Source: Megaustenia siamemsis
Lineage: Eukaryota; Mollusca; Gastropoda; Stylommatophora; Ariophantidae
Direction of reading: 5' to 3'
DNA length: 64,000 bases
NCBI GenBank assembly: GCA_032433765.1
Contig: JAVIAB010000051.1
Location: 50,831,030 to 50,895,029, forward strand
A program made the position numbers and the translations under genes. The notes below the pieces were generated by a model. The model was given only the letters and a program-made list of their open reading frames with translations, ran no database searches and had not been told where the DNA came from. This document shows, piece after piece, positions 11,151 through 22,291 of this stretch (positions are counted from its first letter, which is position 1; every line of letters begins with the position of its first letter).

Positions 11151-11196
11151 GAAAATACAAGCTAAATGAGGGAGAGACAGAAGAAGACTAACATTG
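11151..11196 (+). mobile_element. LINE A fragment, left of the LINE B insertion
   Basis: The GGAGGGAAAATACAAGC...GACTAACATTGA stretch matches LINE A around 1450-1500. It breaks off where LINE B starts and resumes at 11757. Confidence 0.65.
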
Positions 11197-11756
11197 AATA
11201 ACCATCATCATCAAGTACCGGGTCTGCTGGCGTAGGTGATCATGTCTCTCCACAACTTTCGATCACGACAGTTATTTACCATTTCTATTGTTGACCTTCT
11301 GCCAAGCCGTTCTCTTAAGTTGTCTGGTATCTCTTCCCTCTATCTCTTCGTCACTTCAATTTTCCCAGTTGTTACAATATATTCCAACTGTTCTCTTCTC
11401 ATTACATGGCCAAAAAATTATGATTGTCTCTTCCAATATTGGAAATTAGCTCTCTTTTTGCTTTGACCTCTCTCAGAACGTTTTCATTACTCTACATAGC
11501 TGTCCATAGCATTTTCAACATTCTTCTGTAAAACCACGTTTCTACAGACTCCAGTGCTTTTCTTGTCTGATGTCCTATTTTCCATGATTCACATCCATAT
11601 GTTAAGACTGGCTCTACATAACATTTAAGAACTCGTTCTTGTTTCTGTTGTCAAAAATGGATTACTTGATATCTTCTCCTATTTTATTTTTTGAAAGCTG
11701 CTTTTGCCTGAGCCATTCTGCATCTCACCTCTGTTGTACATCTTCTGTCTGAGGTT
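11197..11756 (-). mobile_element. LINE B, 5'-truncated, inserted in LINE A
   Basis: On the minus strand it is co-linear with LINE B at 13985-14640: TSDRRCTTEVRCRMAQAK, then FGHVMRREQLEYIVTTGKI-like sequence, then a CATCATCATCA (minus-strand GAT) tail. Flanks carry a short imperfect duplication (AACATTGAATAAC against AAGATTGACTAATAAC). Frameshifts break the frame. It is part of the nested group at 9.1-12 kb and must be younger than the LINE A piece it splits. Confidence 0.8.
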
Positions 11757-11811
11757 AACAAAGATTGACTAATAACATCAAAAGATGGACAAGTCAGTCT
11801 ATGACAACCTG
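11757..11811 (+). mobile_element. LINE A fragment, right of the LINE B insertion
   Basis: The stretch GATTGACTAATAACATCAAA onward to CAGTCTATGACAACCTG continues LINE A, then stops abruptly at LINE J sequence (TGGACCACTTGTTGC). The join is inside coding sequence of both elements, so it is a chimera, not an end-to-end insertion. Confidence 0.65.
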
Positions 11812-11990
11812 TGGACCACTTGTTGCTGCACTGCCCGAATCTGACTACACTACGAAGACAGCTCTACGGACGAACTAACGGACCTGACCAAGGGATCAGA
11901 GATCGAAGCTGTTACCATAAACCTTTTATTTATCCTCCCAATCCAACCTACCATTGACAATACACTTTACTGGATCCACAGTTAAAACAA
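11812..11990 (+). pseudogene. LINE J copy 3: single-copy form of the 40-bp array region
   Basis: One plus-strand frame reads VDHLLLHCPNLTTLRRQLYG, then RTNGPDQGIRDRSCY, and stops in the tail. The 43 bases that became the array unit are present once, flanked by CTGAC on both sides (CTGACTACAC and CTGACCAAGG). This is the best view of the ancestral, unexpanded state. Confidence 0.7.
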
Positions 11991-12195
11991 ACAGTTAGAA
12001 AAAAATATATGTAACTTTCTGCGAAAGGTAACAAGTTGTAAAGATCAACTAACTAATACAGCTAAGGGGATTAAGTCAAGTCATAGTCGTGTAGGTTAGG
12101 TGCGTAAATATTTATCAACAGTCAACAATAATATGAATGTTATAGTCGACATGAGTCAGGAGTCTTCCTGTTTATTTCTTACCATCACAGTAACT

Positions 12196-12697
12196 CATCA
12201 TCATCGTCATGTGCCATACCGGTTGGCGTAGACGATCATATCCTTCGACACTCTTCTATCTGCAGTGCATAGTATCAGTTCTGTTGTTGACTGCTTTCCA
12301 TGCCATGAAACCAAGCTATTTAGTATTTTCTCTCTTTGTCGTCCGCGATCTCTCTTTTCTTGTATTTTGCCAGTTGTAACCAAGTATTCCAACTTTCCTC
12401 TTTTCATGATGTGCTCCAAAACTGTTGATTGTTTCTTTCTGATGCTTTTAGGAGCTCCCGTTTTGTGTTGGCCTCTTTGAAAATTTCCTCATTGGTCTTT
12501 TTTAGCTGTCCAGGAAACTTTCAACATTCTCCTGAGAAATCCCATCTCTGTGACCTCTAACCGTCTTTCATTTGTTTGTCTATTGTCCATGATTCGCTTG
12601 CATAGGTTAGAATTGGTTCTATATAGCACCGATGAACTCTCTTTCTCACTTCTATTGACATATATTTGTTGCATAAGATATTATTACAGTGGAGATT
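12196..12697 (-). mobile_element. LINE C, 5'-truncated copy with TSD
   Basis: Minus-strand frames give KERRLEVTEMGFLRRMLKVS, then IMKRGKLEYLVTTGKI, GRQREKILNSLVSWHGKQST and IVYANRYGT. These are the C-terminal end of the same LINE as 51220-52465. The 3' tail is CATCATCATCG on the plus strand. ACAGTAACT at 12187-12195 and 12698-12706 is a 9-bp TSD. Several frameshifts are present. Confidence 0.82.
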
Positions 12698-12706
12698 ACA
12701 GTAACT

Positions 12707-13860
12707 ACTACCAAAATGAAATATGTAAAAATCATGGCAGGAAACAGCCTGAATGATAAATTAGAAGTACAGAAGTAAGAGAAAAAAGCTAGGATTAAGT
12801 TTGGCTGTTGAATACATAAAGAAACACCAGATAAAAGGGTTTGGCCAAGTGATGTGATAGGAAGAGTACAACAAAAACAGATCATGACGAAACCAACAAC
12901 CCTGTCTCTCCCCTCTCACTCTACTACTCTCTCTGGTCTATAGATTTGATAAATAAAACATGTAATAACCCCCCCCCCCCTGTTTCTTTTACCAATGAAA
13001 CTAAAAGCCAGGATTGTGTTTTACATTTTCATCTTGTTGTTCTATGTGTATCTTGTAGATGAGCACATTCTTGAAGTTCAATGATATTGAAGTTTCTTGT
13101 AACTTACACGCGAACATTGGCGCAGTAATCACAGCAGTCAAGTAGTAACTGTTCTGTTTTGTTATACACTTCGACAACTGAGTAACACTCAGTTAATGAT
13201 CTACGTTAATTTATTTAAGAAACCTATATTGCATTGAGTTTTGGAAATATGGAGTTATTCGTCACATTTTATGGTATGTTGGCAGCACAACATCAAGCCG
13301 TACACATTTAACCATGAGTTGATCTAGAAATCGGTCGGTCAGGGGATGGAACTCGATCTCTTGTTCCAAGAGACTAGTTCTCTCACCTCTGCACTTTCAC
13401 AAAATCTCGATACTTCACAACTGAAGCTACTACAAACATAGCAATCATTATGCAAGTTTGTCCAATGACTATATTCAGTCACTGTATCTTTTATTTTTTA
13501 AACTCAATCTTTTAAATGTCTAGGAAGACAACTTTTTTTTTTAGGAAAATGAAAGCATCAAATTTAATTTGTTTTTCTCTTCATGGGTGGTTTCTCTGTA
13601 TATCCAACGTTTATCTGACTAACACTTTTTCAATGTTTCTGCACCACTGTGCTACTCAATAAATATAAAACCTCTAAATTCTTGTTTAAAACGGCTTGCT
13701 ATTTATAGTCTAATTAAATCCTCTCAGCTCTCTTGTCAATTATTCTTTTAACCGGACTCTATGAAAATCCTGGCCACTGTTTTTTTCCGTCATAATTTAG
13801 AGCTGTATAATAGTTGAGTATTCTAACTCTGGATCTTTTGTTTATTGTGTATAGTTTGTT
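12707..13860. other. No clear gene; poly-C tract and a weak tRNA-like stretch
   Basis: A poly-C run lies near 12970. At about 13325-13395 the minus strand has a weak tRNA-like layout with GAGTTCCATCCC in the box B place, too degenerate to call a SINE. Confidence 0.35.
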
Positions 13861-13865
13861 TGTTA

Positions 13866-13900
13866 TATCCGATGAAGGCTTTTTTTCCGAAACGTCGTAG
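13866..13900 (+). other. Hammerhead-like motif, degenerate
   Basis: CCGATGAAGGC, a T-run and CCGAAACGTCG resemble the conserved CUGANGA and GAAA parts of a hammerhead ribozyme; the U of CUGA is C here. Such motifs are known at the ends of Penelope-like elements. Activity is unlikely with this core. Confidence 0.3.
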
Positions 13901-13984
13901 ATTGTCTTGTCTTTCTGTAAGTTTAGCTGTTCAATACCATTTTAACTTTATTTTCTTTGCTATTTATAGTATTATATCATTGCA

Positions 13985-14578
13985 CAATTAAAACAGGTAA
14001 ATGAATTTAAATATTTGGGAACTTTGTTAACATCAGACGGAAGATGTACAAAAGAGGTGAGATGCAGAATGGCCGAGGTAAAAGTAGCTTTCCAAAAAAT
14101 GAGGAAGATACTATGCAATCCATTTTTGACAATAGAAACAAGAAAAAGACTTCTTAAATGTTATATAGAGCCAGTCTTAACATGTGGATGTGAATCATGG
14201 ACAATAGGACAACAGACAAGAAAATCGCTGGAGTCTGTAGAAATGTGGTTTTACAGAAGAATGTTGAGAATACCATGGACAGCTAAGAAAAGTAATGAAG
14301 ACGTTCTGAAAGAGGTCAAAGCAAAAAAAGAGCTTATTTCCAATATTATGAAGAAACAATCATCATTTTATTTTGGCCATGCAATGAGAAGAGAAAAGCT
14401 GAAATAAATTGTAACTACTGGAAAAATTGAGAGACAAGAGATAGAGGAAAGCAAGAAGAAAAGATACCAGACAGCTTAAGAGAATGGCTTGGCAGAAGAT
14501 CAACAACAGAAATGATAGATAACTATCGAGATCGAAAGTTGTGGAGAGACATGATCACCTACGTCAAAAGGCCCGGTA
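13985..14578 (+). mobile_element. LINE B, 5'-truncated C-terminal RT fragment
   Basis: The frame opens with QLKQVNEFKYLGTLLTSDGR, directly after where the RT palm would be. It continues with KMRKILCNPFLTIETRKRLL, CYIEPVLTCGCESWT, FYRRMLRIPWTAKKS and FGHAMRREKLK. A TAA breaks it at 14405; the remaining GKIE...GRRSTT-like tail is in shifted frames. No RT catalytic motif is left. The element ends in an unusually long GAT-repeat tail. Confidence 0.85.
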
Positions 14579-14580
14579 CT

Positions 14581-14640
<60 letters not shown>
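14579..14640 (+). repeat. (GAT)n microsatellite on the LINE B tail
   Basis: About twenty uninterrupted TGA/GAT units directly continue the LINE B 3' end. Other LINE A, B and C copies carry only two to six such units. Confidence 0.95.
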
Positions 14641-16888
14641 CTGTACAAAGCTGAGTGAATAAGAAGACTCTAGACTCCCGAGGAAAGAAGGTAAACCCGA
14701 TACGTAAATGTAGCTCTGAGGCCCTAGGTGTACGGCCAAAAGTCGTAGATATCTCATCTACTTAACGCCTCTTTCAGAACTATGAATAGAAGTCAAACGA
14801 TAATACGTAATAAGCGGAACAACACTGAATTAATCTTGTTGATATTCCACTATTAATTGTTCAACGTTATAATCTCTTGATGTCTGTTTAAGTAATTAGT
14901 TATTTTATTTACTTGGCTATACAGCTTCTATGAATTCCTCAAATAAACGGTCTTTAAATGGTGCTTATAACCTCATTAAGGGCAAATGTAAAATAGTCCC
15001 CCAAATGGGAAATATATAGTAGGCATTAACAGTATACATATTACTAAAAAATGATCATTCATCATAAAATATCGATTATAAATAATTAAAACTAAAACAT
15101 TGACTAGACATTGTGTTATATTCGCCTTATTTATTGTTTACTATATGAGAACGTTGCTAACAGTTGCAAGAATACACATTAAAGAGAGAAATGCCTTATA
15201 ATTAAATAATGCCAATGTAACTTAGGCCCTGCCACCAACCATTCAAAATAAAGCATTTCGTGAACATTTAGACAACTTGGCTATTCTCCTTCTGATAAGG
15301 GACCATCAATAAAAAAAAAAATTAAGAACATCTCTTAACTTTAACATCATAAATAAACAATCACTACATAATTCCGAATTAATCATTATAACAATATTAG
15401 AAAAACAACATCATTATTGATAAAAAATACATTCAGTTCAATATTCGCAAAACAATTGGCAATCTAGTGAGAATAAATCACAGTTTAACGACTCAAATTA
15501 AGGAAATCAAAAAGAAGTAGCAAATGACTGATAATTCCCCCTCCCCTTTCCCCTTTCCGCCTTTTTTTCTCTCTCACTTCCCCACAAACACACACACAAA
15601 ATCAAACCCACTACTATCAACGAGGATCGATTAGAGACGTTCTTAATGCTCAGTACCCTAGTTTAAAACATGTCCTTCAGTCGATACGCACCTCCCTCCC
15701 CTCGGCACCCTTCTTTCCCGCCAGCCGTTAAAAAGAAAATGGGCACCTTGCTATTAGCCAGTAAAAGAAACGCAAACTCTGCATGAGCAGTTTTTCGAGA
15801 AAAAAAATATGCACAAGACAAGTGAAGTCACTGTACTCCATTCCTCTACAGTAATGCTGTAGGATACATTGATCACTGAAACACTACTTCTATTAGGTAA
15901 CTTACCCTGGGGGGCGAGCCAAAATAACTTCATAACTTCATTTACACAACAAAAACACATTTTTCCACGAAATTTTATAAGAAGTATTTTTTTTTAAATA
16001 ACCGATTTCCATATTTTAGAAAAAAAAAATCAGTGATGGAATAGCACACAGCTAAAAATAATGTATGTCTGCTTCAAACCTTCAACATGTAAAGATTGTG
16101 TGTACAAAAACAATATGCATATATATATATATATTTGTCGTTTTCGAACAGAAAAAACTCCAGTTAAAACACTGAAACACGAGACTACTTAATGTAAAGT
16201 CTGCAGGGAACCATCATTATCCGTATACTCTCAAAAGCATAACATAAGAACCAATGATTACTTACAAAAAAAGTATCACAATATCAGAAGTAAAGTCAAT
16301 GTTACCATCTATGTGCAAGGAAATAAACAGTAAAATGCTATCCACTAACATTCGAGGAATGCTTATTTAACACCATCCTTGCTATTAGACTGGTGTTTGC
16401 GCCTCCTACTAAAAGATCCTGTTAGCCTACGTGGTGTTCATCAATAGTAAACTAATACACCCCTATTACGCTTTTGAGTATGAATGCAGTCTATATAAGC
16501 CAATTACATACCAGCAGAGCATGCCTTTCAGTGGCGTAACCAGCATTTCCTGGTTCCCGCCAATGTAGGAAAAGTTTCAAAATGTAGTGTTTGTAACTGT
16601 GACGCATTAATTAAACATGGTGAAGCATAATAATTTGTTGTTGTTGTTGTTACAAACAACTTTATTGATGACACACTAACAAAAAACTGAAGCGAACGAT
16701 ATAATTTAACAACTAAAAAAATCACCATACATTCTTTTTGGTAAATCTAAGCAAAGATCGACAACAAATGTTCAGAGAGGTGTTTGGACAGCTGGCTTCA
16801 ATGTAAGAGAATAATCATGTAAGTTCCGGTTGTAAGTAAACGTTTATGATTGTATAACATAGTCATTTCTCCCACAATTTCTCACACC
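14641..16888. other. AT-rich sequence without recognised genes
   Basis: Includes a (TA)n run near 16120, poly-A runs and a CAGTGGCGTAACC end-like motif at 16530 that matches hAT termini but has no partner with a matching TSD. Confidence 0.4.
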
Positions 16889-16900
16889 ATACAAATAAAT

Positions 16901-17154
16901 GGGAGCCGCGATAGCTCAGTGGTTAGTGAACTGGACTACCACGGACAAGGGTAGGGTTCGATCCCAACCGACGGCTTCCGTGTTTACCCAGCCTTAAATG
17001 GGTACCGGATTTTTTTTCTGGGGAAAGTAAAGTAGCACGGGCGTAATACTGACCACATTACCCCAAAAATCATGTGCTGAAGGTCTGTAAAATATAGGGT
17101 CACTAACACCATATTTCCCTATACGCCACTTGGCGTGACGGGGGTACTTTACTT
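16901..17154 (+). mobile_element. tRNA-derived SINE, copy 1, with perfect TSD
   Basis: Starts GGGAGCCGCGATAGCTCAGT. Box A (TAGCTCAGTGGTTAG) is at 16912-16926 and box B (GGTTCGATCCC) at 16955-16965, the internal RNA polymerase III promoter. GGGAGCCG and CGGCTTCC can still pair as an acceptor stem. A ~170-bp body and a GTACTTTACTT tail follow. ATACAAATAAAT flanks it at 16889-16900 and 17155-17166. It does not encode protein and depends on a LINE. The other copies are at 21363-21626, 33503-33762 and 48207-48469. Confidence 0.95.
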
Positions 17155-17279
17155 ATACAAATAAATACAGATATATATATATATATATACACATTCGTTT
17201 TTCTGCTATCAATGTCTAACGTATAATTAAAACCCACAGATACAGTAGCAGTTGTTACAACAATATTGAGATATATGAG

Positions 17280-17460
17280 GACTCTTGTACTTCTTCTTTC
17301 CTTCCCTATTTGTCTTGCTTCGAGGGAAGATATAGTTTGCTGTCTTTTATTCATCTCCTGGCCTCTCCTGCTTTTATGCTTCCCTAGGAAATTCATCTTT
17401 TTCGTGATCGACCCTTGTGTGTGGTGTTCTCTTAGCGTTTGTTGAAAATCTTTTTTTTTT
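17280..17460 (-). mobile_element. LINE D 3' end, copy 2
   Basis: Co-linear with 5650-5840: GAGGGAAGATATAGTTTGC, TTTTTCGTGATCGACCCTTG and GTTCTCTTAGCGTTTGTTGAA. Minus-strand translation gives QTLREHHTQGSITKK in one frame, then the tail. 5'-truncated, frameshifted. Confidence 0.75.
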
Positions 17461-20138
17461 TTTTCTTTTAGAAGAACTTGACAAAACACCTTAAATGACT
17501 CTAGAAGAGAAATGAGTGGGTTTCATCAGTGCTGCAAAAATTACATTTGGAAACTGTTTTCACCACAAGTATCATTAGTGGCAAGTGCAGTCTTTGATAA
17601 CACAGAAGACAAAGTCTGAGGTTTGACGCCTCGCCAAAGAGAAGACAAAATATCAAGGATGCCAGTGCTGGGCTACGTGATGAAACAACAAATCTAATGG
17701 ATGTTACATGAAACACAATGCCAACAAGACAGCATCCTTCAGACAGCATTAACTCTCAGAACTAACGGGAAAAGTAGGAAGGAGAGACATAGAAGACGAC
17801 ATAACATTGAAGTACACAGCATTACGATAGTAGCATTAATACTACAGTCGCTATAGATCTAACCAGTTATTGAATGCAATCTCCCATCGGCGTTCCGCAG
17901 CAATAGAGGTGCAAGCATGTAAACTGAGTTACTTAAATGAACATAGTTATAGATAAGTATTTCTTCTTCTAAATTCGTGACCTATTCAAACTGTGGTTCC
18001 GGACTCTTATTTATGAAGTTTGTAGTCTGTTGCTTATAAGCATATTATTGTACATGTATTATATTTGTTTGTTCTTATATTATCGCAACAATATGGTCAC
18101 TTTCACGAGATGAGGAAGTCATTCATCTTTCATTGATTTTAAAATGCTATTTGTACTTTTTTCCTATTTCGCCTTCTAAGTTGGTATGTTAACTTGCTTT
18201 TATAATTTATTTAGATACATCGCTATAGCACTAAATTAATATTTTTAATGTGATAGAACACGTAATCTCTCTTGCTAAGCTTGTCATCTATACACGCTTT
18301 ATTTTACATTGACATTTAATAGTAAAATATAACGCAGTTCATTTTTTTGTTTGTTTCTAGCTACGCCACTGATTAGAAGACGATGCTTTAACGTTTGACA
18401 TTTTATATCAGCGCCGAGATTAATAAAAAAAAAAAAAAAAAAAGAAACACAACGGCCAGCATACGTTTCTTATACTAACGCTTTGTCCGTTGTCATTGCT
18501 GTGCAATAAAATGACAAGCTTGGAGCCCGATGCAACATGAAGGACGTCCTAGAAACAAAATCTAAGTGAGGGATGTAATATAACTTTACCTCTGCGATGC
18601 AAATCAGATGTGGTGCGTTGTCCTCTCAAGCTGGCAAGTTATCCCAGGGAAAATGTTGATATTGCTCGCATTTACCGCTGCCGGCTCGTACGATTCCAAA
18701 CGCTGCAGCGGCTCTGATATTATCGCATTGGCATTTTTTTTTTTAACAATTGTTTATCATTAATGTTTTAGTTGTTCTGGTTGTTTTGTTTGTTTTTGTT
18801 CAGTAAATATAAGCTGTGTATGGTAGTTGTATAGCGCATTCAAGTGAATGCCAAGAAGTGATATCTTACAATGTAATAATATCTACGGTTAAAAAATGGA
18901 GCATTTTACGCAAGAAAATGTAACATTTCTTAGTTTAACATGTTTTGTGCCCCAAACATTAATCTATTAAAATATAACAATGAATTCATCTGAGAATTTC
19001 ATATTTTTGTCACAAATTGACCAATCCCAAGGAAATCATTATCACAATTATCGGACTGTTTCTGCATGATCTGGACATAAAGCCAATAATTGCTGCAAAA
19101 ATTATAGGATTAAATCTAAAATGCCACTTTAAGATTTAATTAATCAACTGTGCTCATGTATGTTACGTCGACCGGTGTAGGGAGCCGTACATGAAGTGTT
19201 AATATATTCTATTTCAATGTTAATGATTATACTTACCTTGTGTATTGTTCCATGAGAAAGACCTTTTGTTGGCTGTAGCCTACGTCACGGCTGTTATGTG
19301 CTGCGTGTCGCTACAAGAGTCGTATTTCCAACTTAATTCTCCGACTTGTCAATTCAACGAGAGCACAGTAATATAACCTCATTAATAATCCCTCCAACGT
19401 GCTCCGGTGCTAGTGTTTTCTATCAGTTCTGCAGTTTTGATAATTTATTTCCTTCCACGACACCAGACTGTCAAATTCCATATCGTACTTAGGTAATAAA
19501 TCGTACAGAGTTATGGCACTTTGTGCGTTATTTTTGTTATCACCTGTTATAACATCCCATAATATACCTCTTCTTCCTCTTCCCCAATTCACCCCCACAT
19601 TTCTATGTTTATACACTTGTTGACCCAGTACTGATACGAGATTGGCGTAACCGATAAACATAATATGTTATCAGTGTCTGGCTATGTTAATTTTGAAGCA
19701 TTTTTTGTCACGACCGTATTGCTTCCTGTTTTAAATAAAGATTTAGTCAAAAGTTAGCTAAGCCTGTGGGAAATATGCAGGCTCATTAAATCAACAAAGG
19801 AGCGCTCTACTAGAGCATTACAAGCTATGGTGGAAATTGTTTACCCATGATGTAGTCAGGAATAGAAACAATATCCGCTATCTTGCTGTTAAGCCTAGAT
19901 TATATAAATTTAAATGTATTTGTTGTTACAGCTGAAAAATACTATAATGTGTTTATATGTACACTATTTTACTATATTTATATACTAAGTAATAAAATAT
20001 ACTATTACACATTTGTCCATGCTTGTATACAATTTACTACAATAAGCTGGTATAATTAAAAATTACTCTTATATGCTATAAAAACTTCTACTGTGTATTT
20101 GTATACATATTAGTAAATTATGTTTTATTTGCATATCT
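17461..20138. other. AT-rich sequence without recognised genes
   Basis: Only short frames with no recognisable domain (for example minus 17501-17749 and 19410-19661). A poly-A run lies near 18427, and TACGCCACTG, a hAT-like terminus, is at 18362 without a valid partner. Confidence 0.4.
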
Positions 20139-20150
20139 ACTGTCTTTATA

Positions 20151-20645
20151 GATACTATGCAATCTATTTTTGACAATCGAAACAAGAAAATGAGTTCTTA
20201 AATAGTATGTTGAGTCAGTCTTAACATATGGATGTGAATCATGGACAATAGGACAACAAACAAGAAAATCACTGGAGCCTGTAAAAATGTGGTTTTACAG
20301 AAAAATGTTGAAAATACCATGGACAGCTAAGATGAGTAATGAAAACGTTCTGAAAGAGGCCAAAGCAAAAAGAGAGCTAATTTCCAACATTAGGAAGAGA
20401 CAATCATCATTTTTTGGCCATGTAATGAGAAGAGAACAACTAGAATATATTGTAACAACTGGGAAAATTGAGGGACGAAGAGATAGATAAAAGCAAAGAG
20501 AAAAATACCACACAGCTTAAGAGAATGGCTTGGCAGAAGGTCAACAACAGAAATGATAAATAACTGTCGAAACAGATCGAAAATTGTGGAGAGACATGAT
20601 CACCTACGCCAGCATCCCCGCTACTTGATGATGATGATGATGATG
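20151..20645 (+). mobile_element. LINE B, 5'-truncated, with perfect 12-bp TSD
   Basis: Begins inside the thumb-region coding sequence (CAATCTATTTTTGACAATCG) and reads through FYRKMLKIPWTAKMSNEN, FFGHVMRREQLEYIVTTGKI and EGRRDR, with a stop at 20488 and shifted frames after. Ends in GATGATGATGATGATG. ACTGTCTTTATA flanks it at 20139-20150 and 20646-20657, which fixes both ends and shows a fairly recent target-primed insertion. Confidence 0.93.
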
Positions 20646-20657
20646 ACTGTCTTTATA

Positions 20658-21118
20658 AACAATAGATTCTGCATTATCCCATTTGCGCCAGTCTGTGAAG
20701 TTTACGATTTTATGCAGATTACATTAATTAGTTTGTATACAATATACCCCACACGTTTGTAAACAATTTACCAAAACATGTTTGTATACAAAATATAATA
20801 CGTTTATATACAAATAATAAACAGAAAAATATATTTTTAACATACATTACCATAATAAGTCTGCATACAAAATATAAGATTGGCAATTATTTTACTTAAC
20901 ATGTTTATGCGTTATTTTCCATAGTATGTCTTATGTTTAGTCTCAACATTCATTCGTGAGGCACACTTTGTTTAATTGGACAGGTGTACACATGTAATTT
21001 GTACACAAAGCACACCATAATTGCTCATTATTTCAGCGAGAACCAATTTTCATTCACATAAGAAAGGAACTGATAGCAGAACCAAGGCTGTTACCGGACA
21101 TTGTCTACAATCAAGCTA
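20658..21118. other. No recognised feature
   Basis: AT-rich, with loosely repeated TTTGTATACAA-type motifs; no element ends seen. Confidence 0.4.
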
Positions 21119-21127
21119 AGGCAATTT

Positions 21128-22109
21128 CATCATCATCATTGAGTGCCGTCTCCGCATCGAAGGTTGGCTACCATGGAGCGCCATTCCACTCTGTCTCTTG
21201 CTTTGATGGTGCAGATTGTCATAGGCTGACTTGTCCATCTTTTGATGTTACTCGTCCATGCTAGTCTTGGTCTGCCTCTGCCACTTTTACCTTGTATTTT
21301 CCCTTCCAATATTACTTTTATTAGGCTGTTGTGTCTTTTAACATGCCCCAAAAATGTCATTTAAAAAAATAAAGTAAAGTACCCCCGTCACGCCAAGTGG
21401 CGTATGGGGAAATATGGTGTTAGTGACCCTATATTTTACAGACCTTCAGCACATGATTTATGGGGTAATGTGGTCGGTATTGCGCCAGTGCTGCTTTACT
21501 TTCCCCCAAAAAAAATCCGGTACCCATTTAAGGCTGGGTGAACCCGGAGGTCGTCGGTTGGGATCGAACCCTACCCCTTGTCCTTTATAGTCCACTTCAC
21601 TAACCACTGAGCTATCGCGGCTCCCTAAAAATGCCATTTGTCTTGATCTAATTGTGTTTAGTAGTTCTCTTTTCACTTTTAGTTGTTTTAAAACTTCCTC
21701 GTTTGTTTTCTTTTCTTTCCATCCAATTCTACCTATTCTTCTATAAATCCACATTTCAAAGGCTTCAATTTTCTGTTCTGTTTTCTGGTCTAATGTTCAT
21801 GTTTCTGCACTATATAGGAATATTGAGAAGATGTAACATTTTGCTATTCTTAGTTTTATCCCTGGTGTTATTTGTTTTGATGTTAGTATATTTTTCATGG
21901 CATTGAAATTACTTTTAGCCATACCTATTCTTTTATTTATTTCAGTTGTACATTTTCCATCACTGGTTATAGTATGTACCAGGTAGTTGTAGTTCTGAAC
22001 TGTCTCTAGATGTATTCCTTCCACTTTGATATTTAATTGTAGGTCTTGAGAATTTTCTTTGTTTATGATCATAGTTTTAGTCTTTTTGATATTCATATCT
22101 AGTCCATTT
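21128..22109 (-). mobile_element. LINE A, 5'-truncated, split by a SINE
   Basis: On the minus strand it reads MNIKKTKTMIINKENSQD, NYNYLVHTITSDGKCTTEIN, IEAFEMWIYRRIGRIGWKEK and KRELLNTIRSRQMAFL. After the SINE come FLGHVKRHNSLIKVILEGKI, GRGRPRLAWTSNIKRWTSQP and VANLRCGDGTQ. The 3' tail is CATCATCATCA on the plus strand. AGGCAATTT at 21119-21127 and 22110-22118 is a TSD. The RT palm with YADD is missing in this copy. GLGH-type histidine is changed to VH (YLVHTI). Confidence 0.9.
21363..21626 (-). mobile_element. tRNA-derived SINE, copy 2, nested in LINE A
   Basis: Reverse-oriented copy of the same SINE, from CTCCCT/GCGATAGCTC-type head at the right to the ACTTTACTTTA tail at the left. AAAAATGTCATTT (21350-21362) and AAAAATGCCATTT (21627-21639) are a 13-bp TSD with one difference, cut from LINE A coding sequence. 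It is therefore younger than this LINE A insertion. Confidence 0.94.
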
Positions 22110-22205
22110 AGGCAATTTACAAAAGTGTAGTTATTTAATTACGCCTTTCATTGCAGACGGTGAAATATTTTCCCATATAGATACAGAAACTAAAGTACTA
22201 TGATG

Positions 22206-22212
<7 letters not shown>

Positions 22213-22263
<51 letters not shown>
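22213..22263. repeat. (AT)n microsatellite
   Basis: About 25 AT units after a TGTGTGTATA stretch. Confidence 0.95.
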
Positions 22264-22268
<5 letters not shown>

Positions 22269-22291
22269 TGTTTACTCATAAAAAGCACAGT

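Noticed and set aside
16530..18371. CAGTGGCGTA at 16530 and TACGCCACTG at 18362 as the two ends of a 1.84-kb hAT element
   Set aside because: The neighbouring 8 bp (ATGCCTTT and ATTAGAAG) do not match, similarity stops after 10 bases and no transposase sequence lies between.
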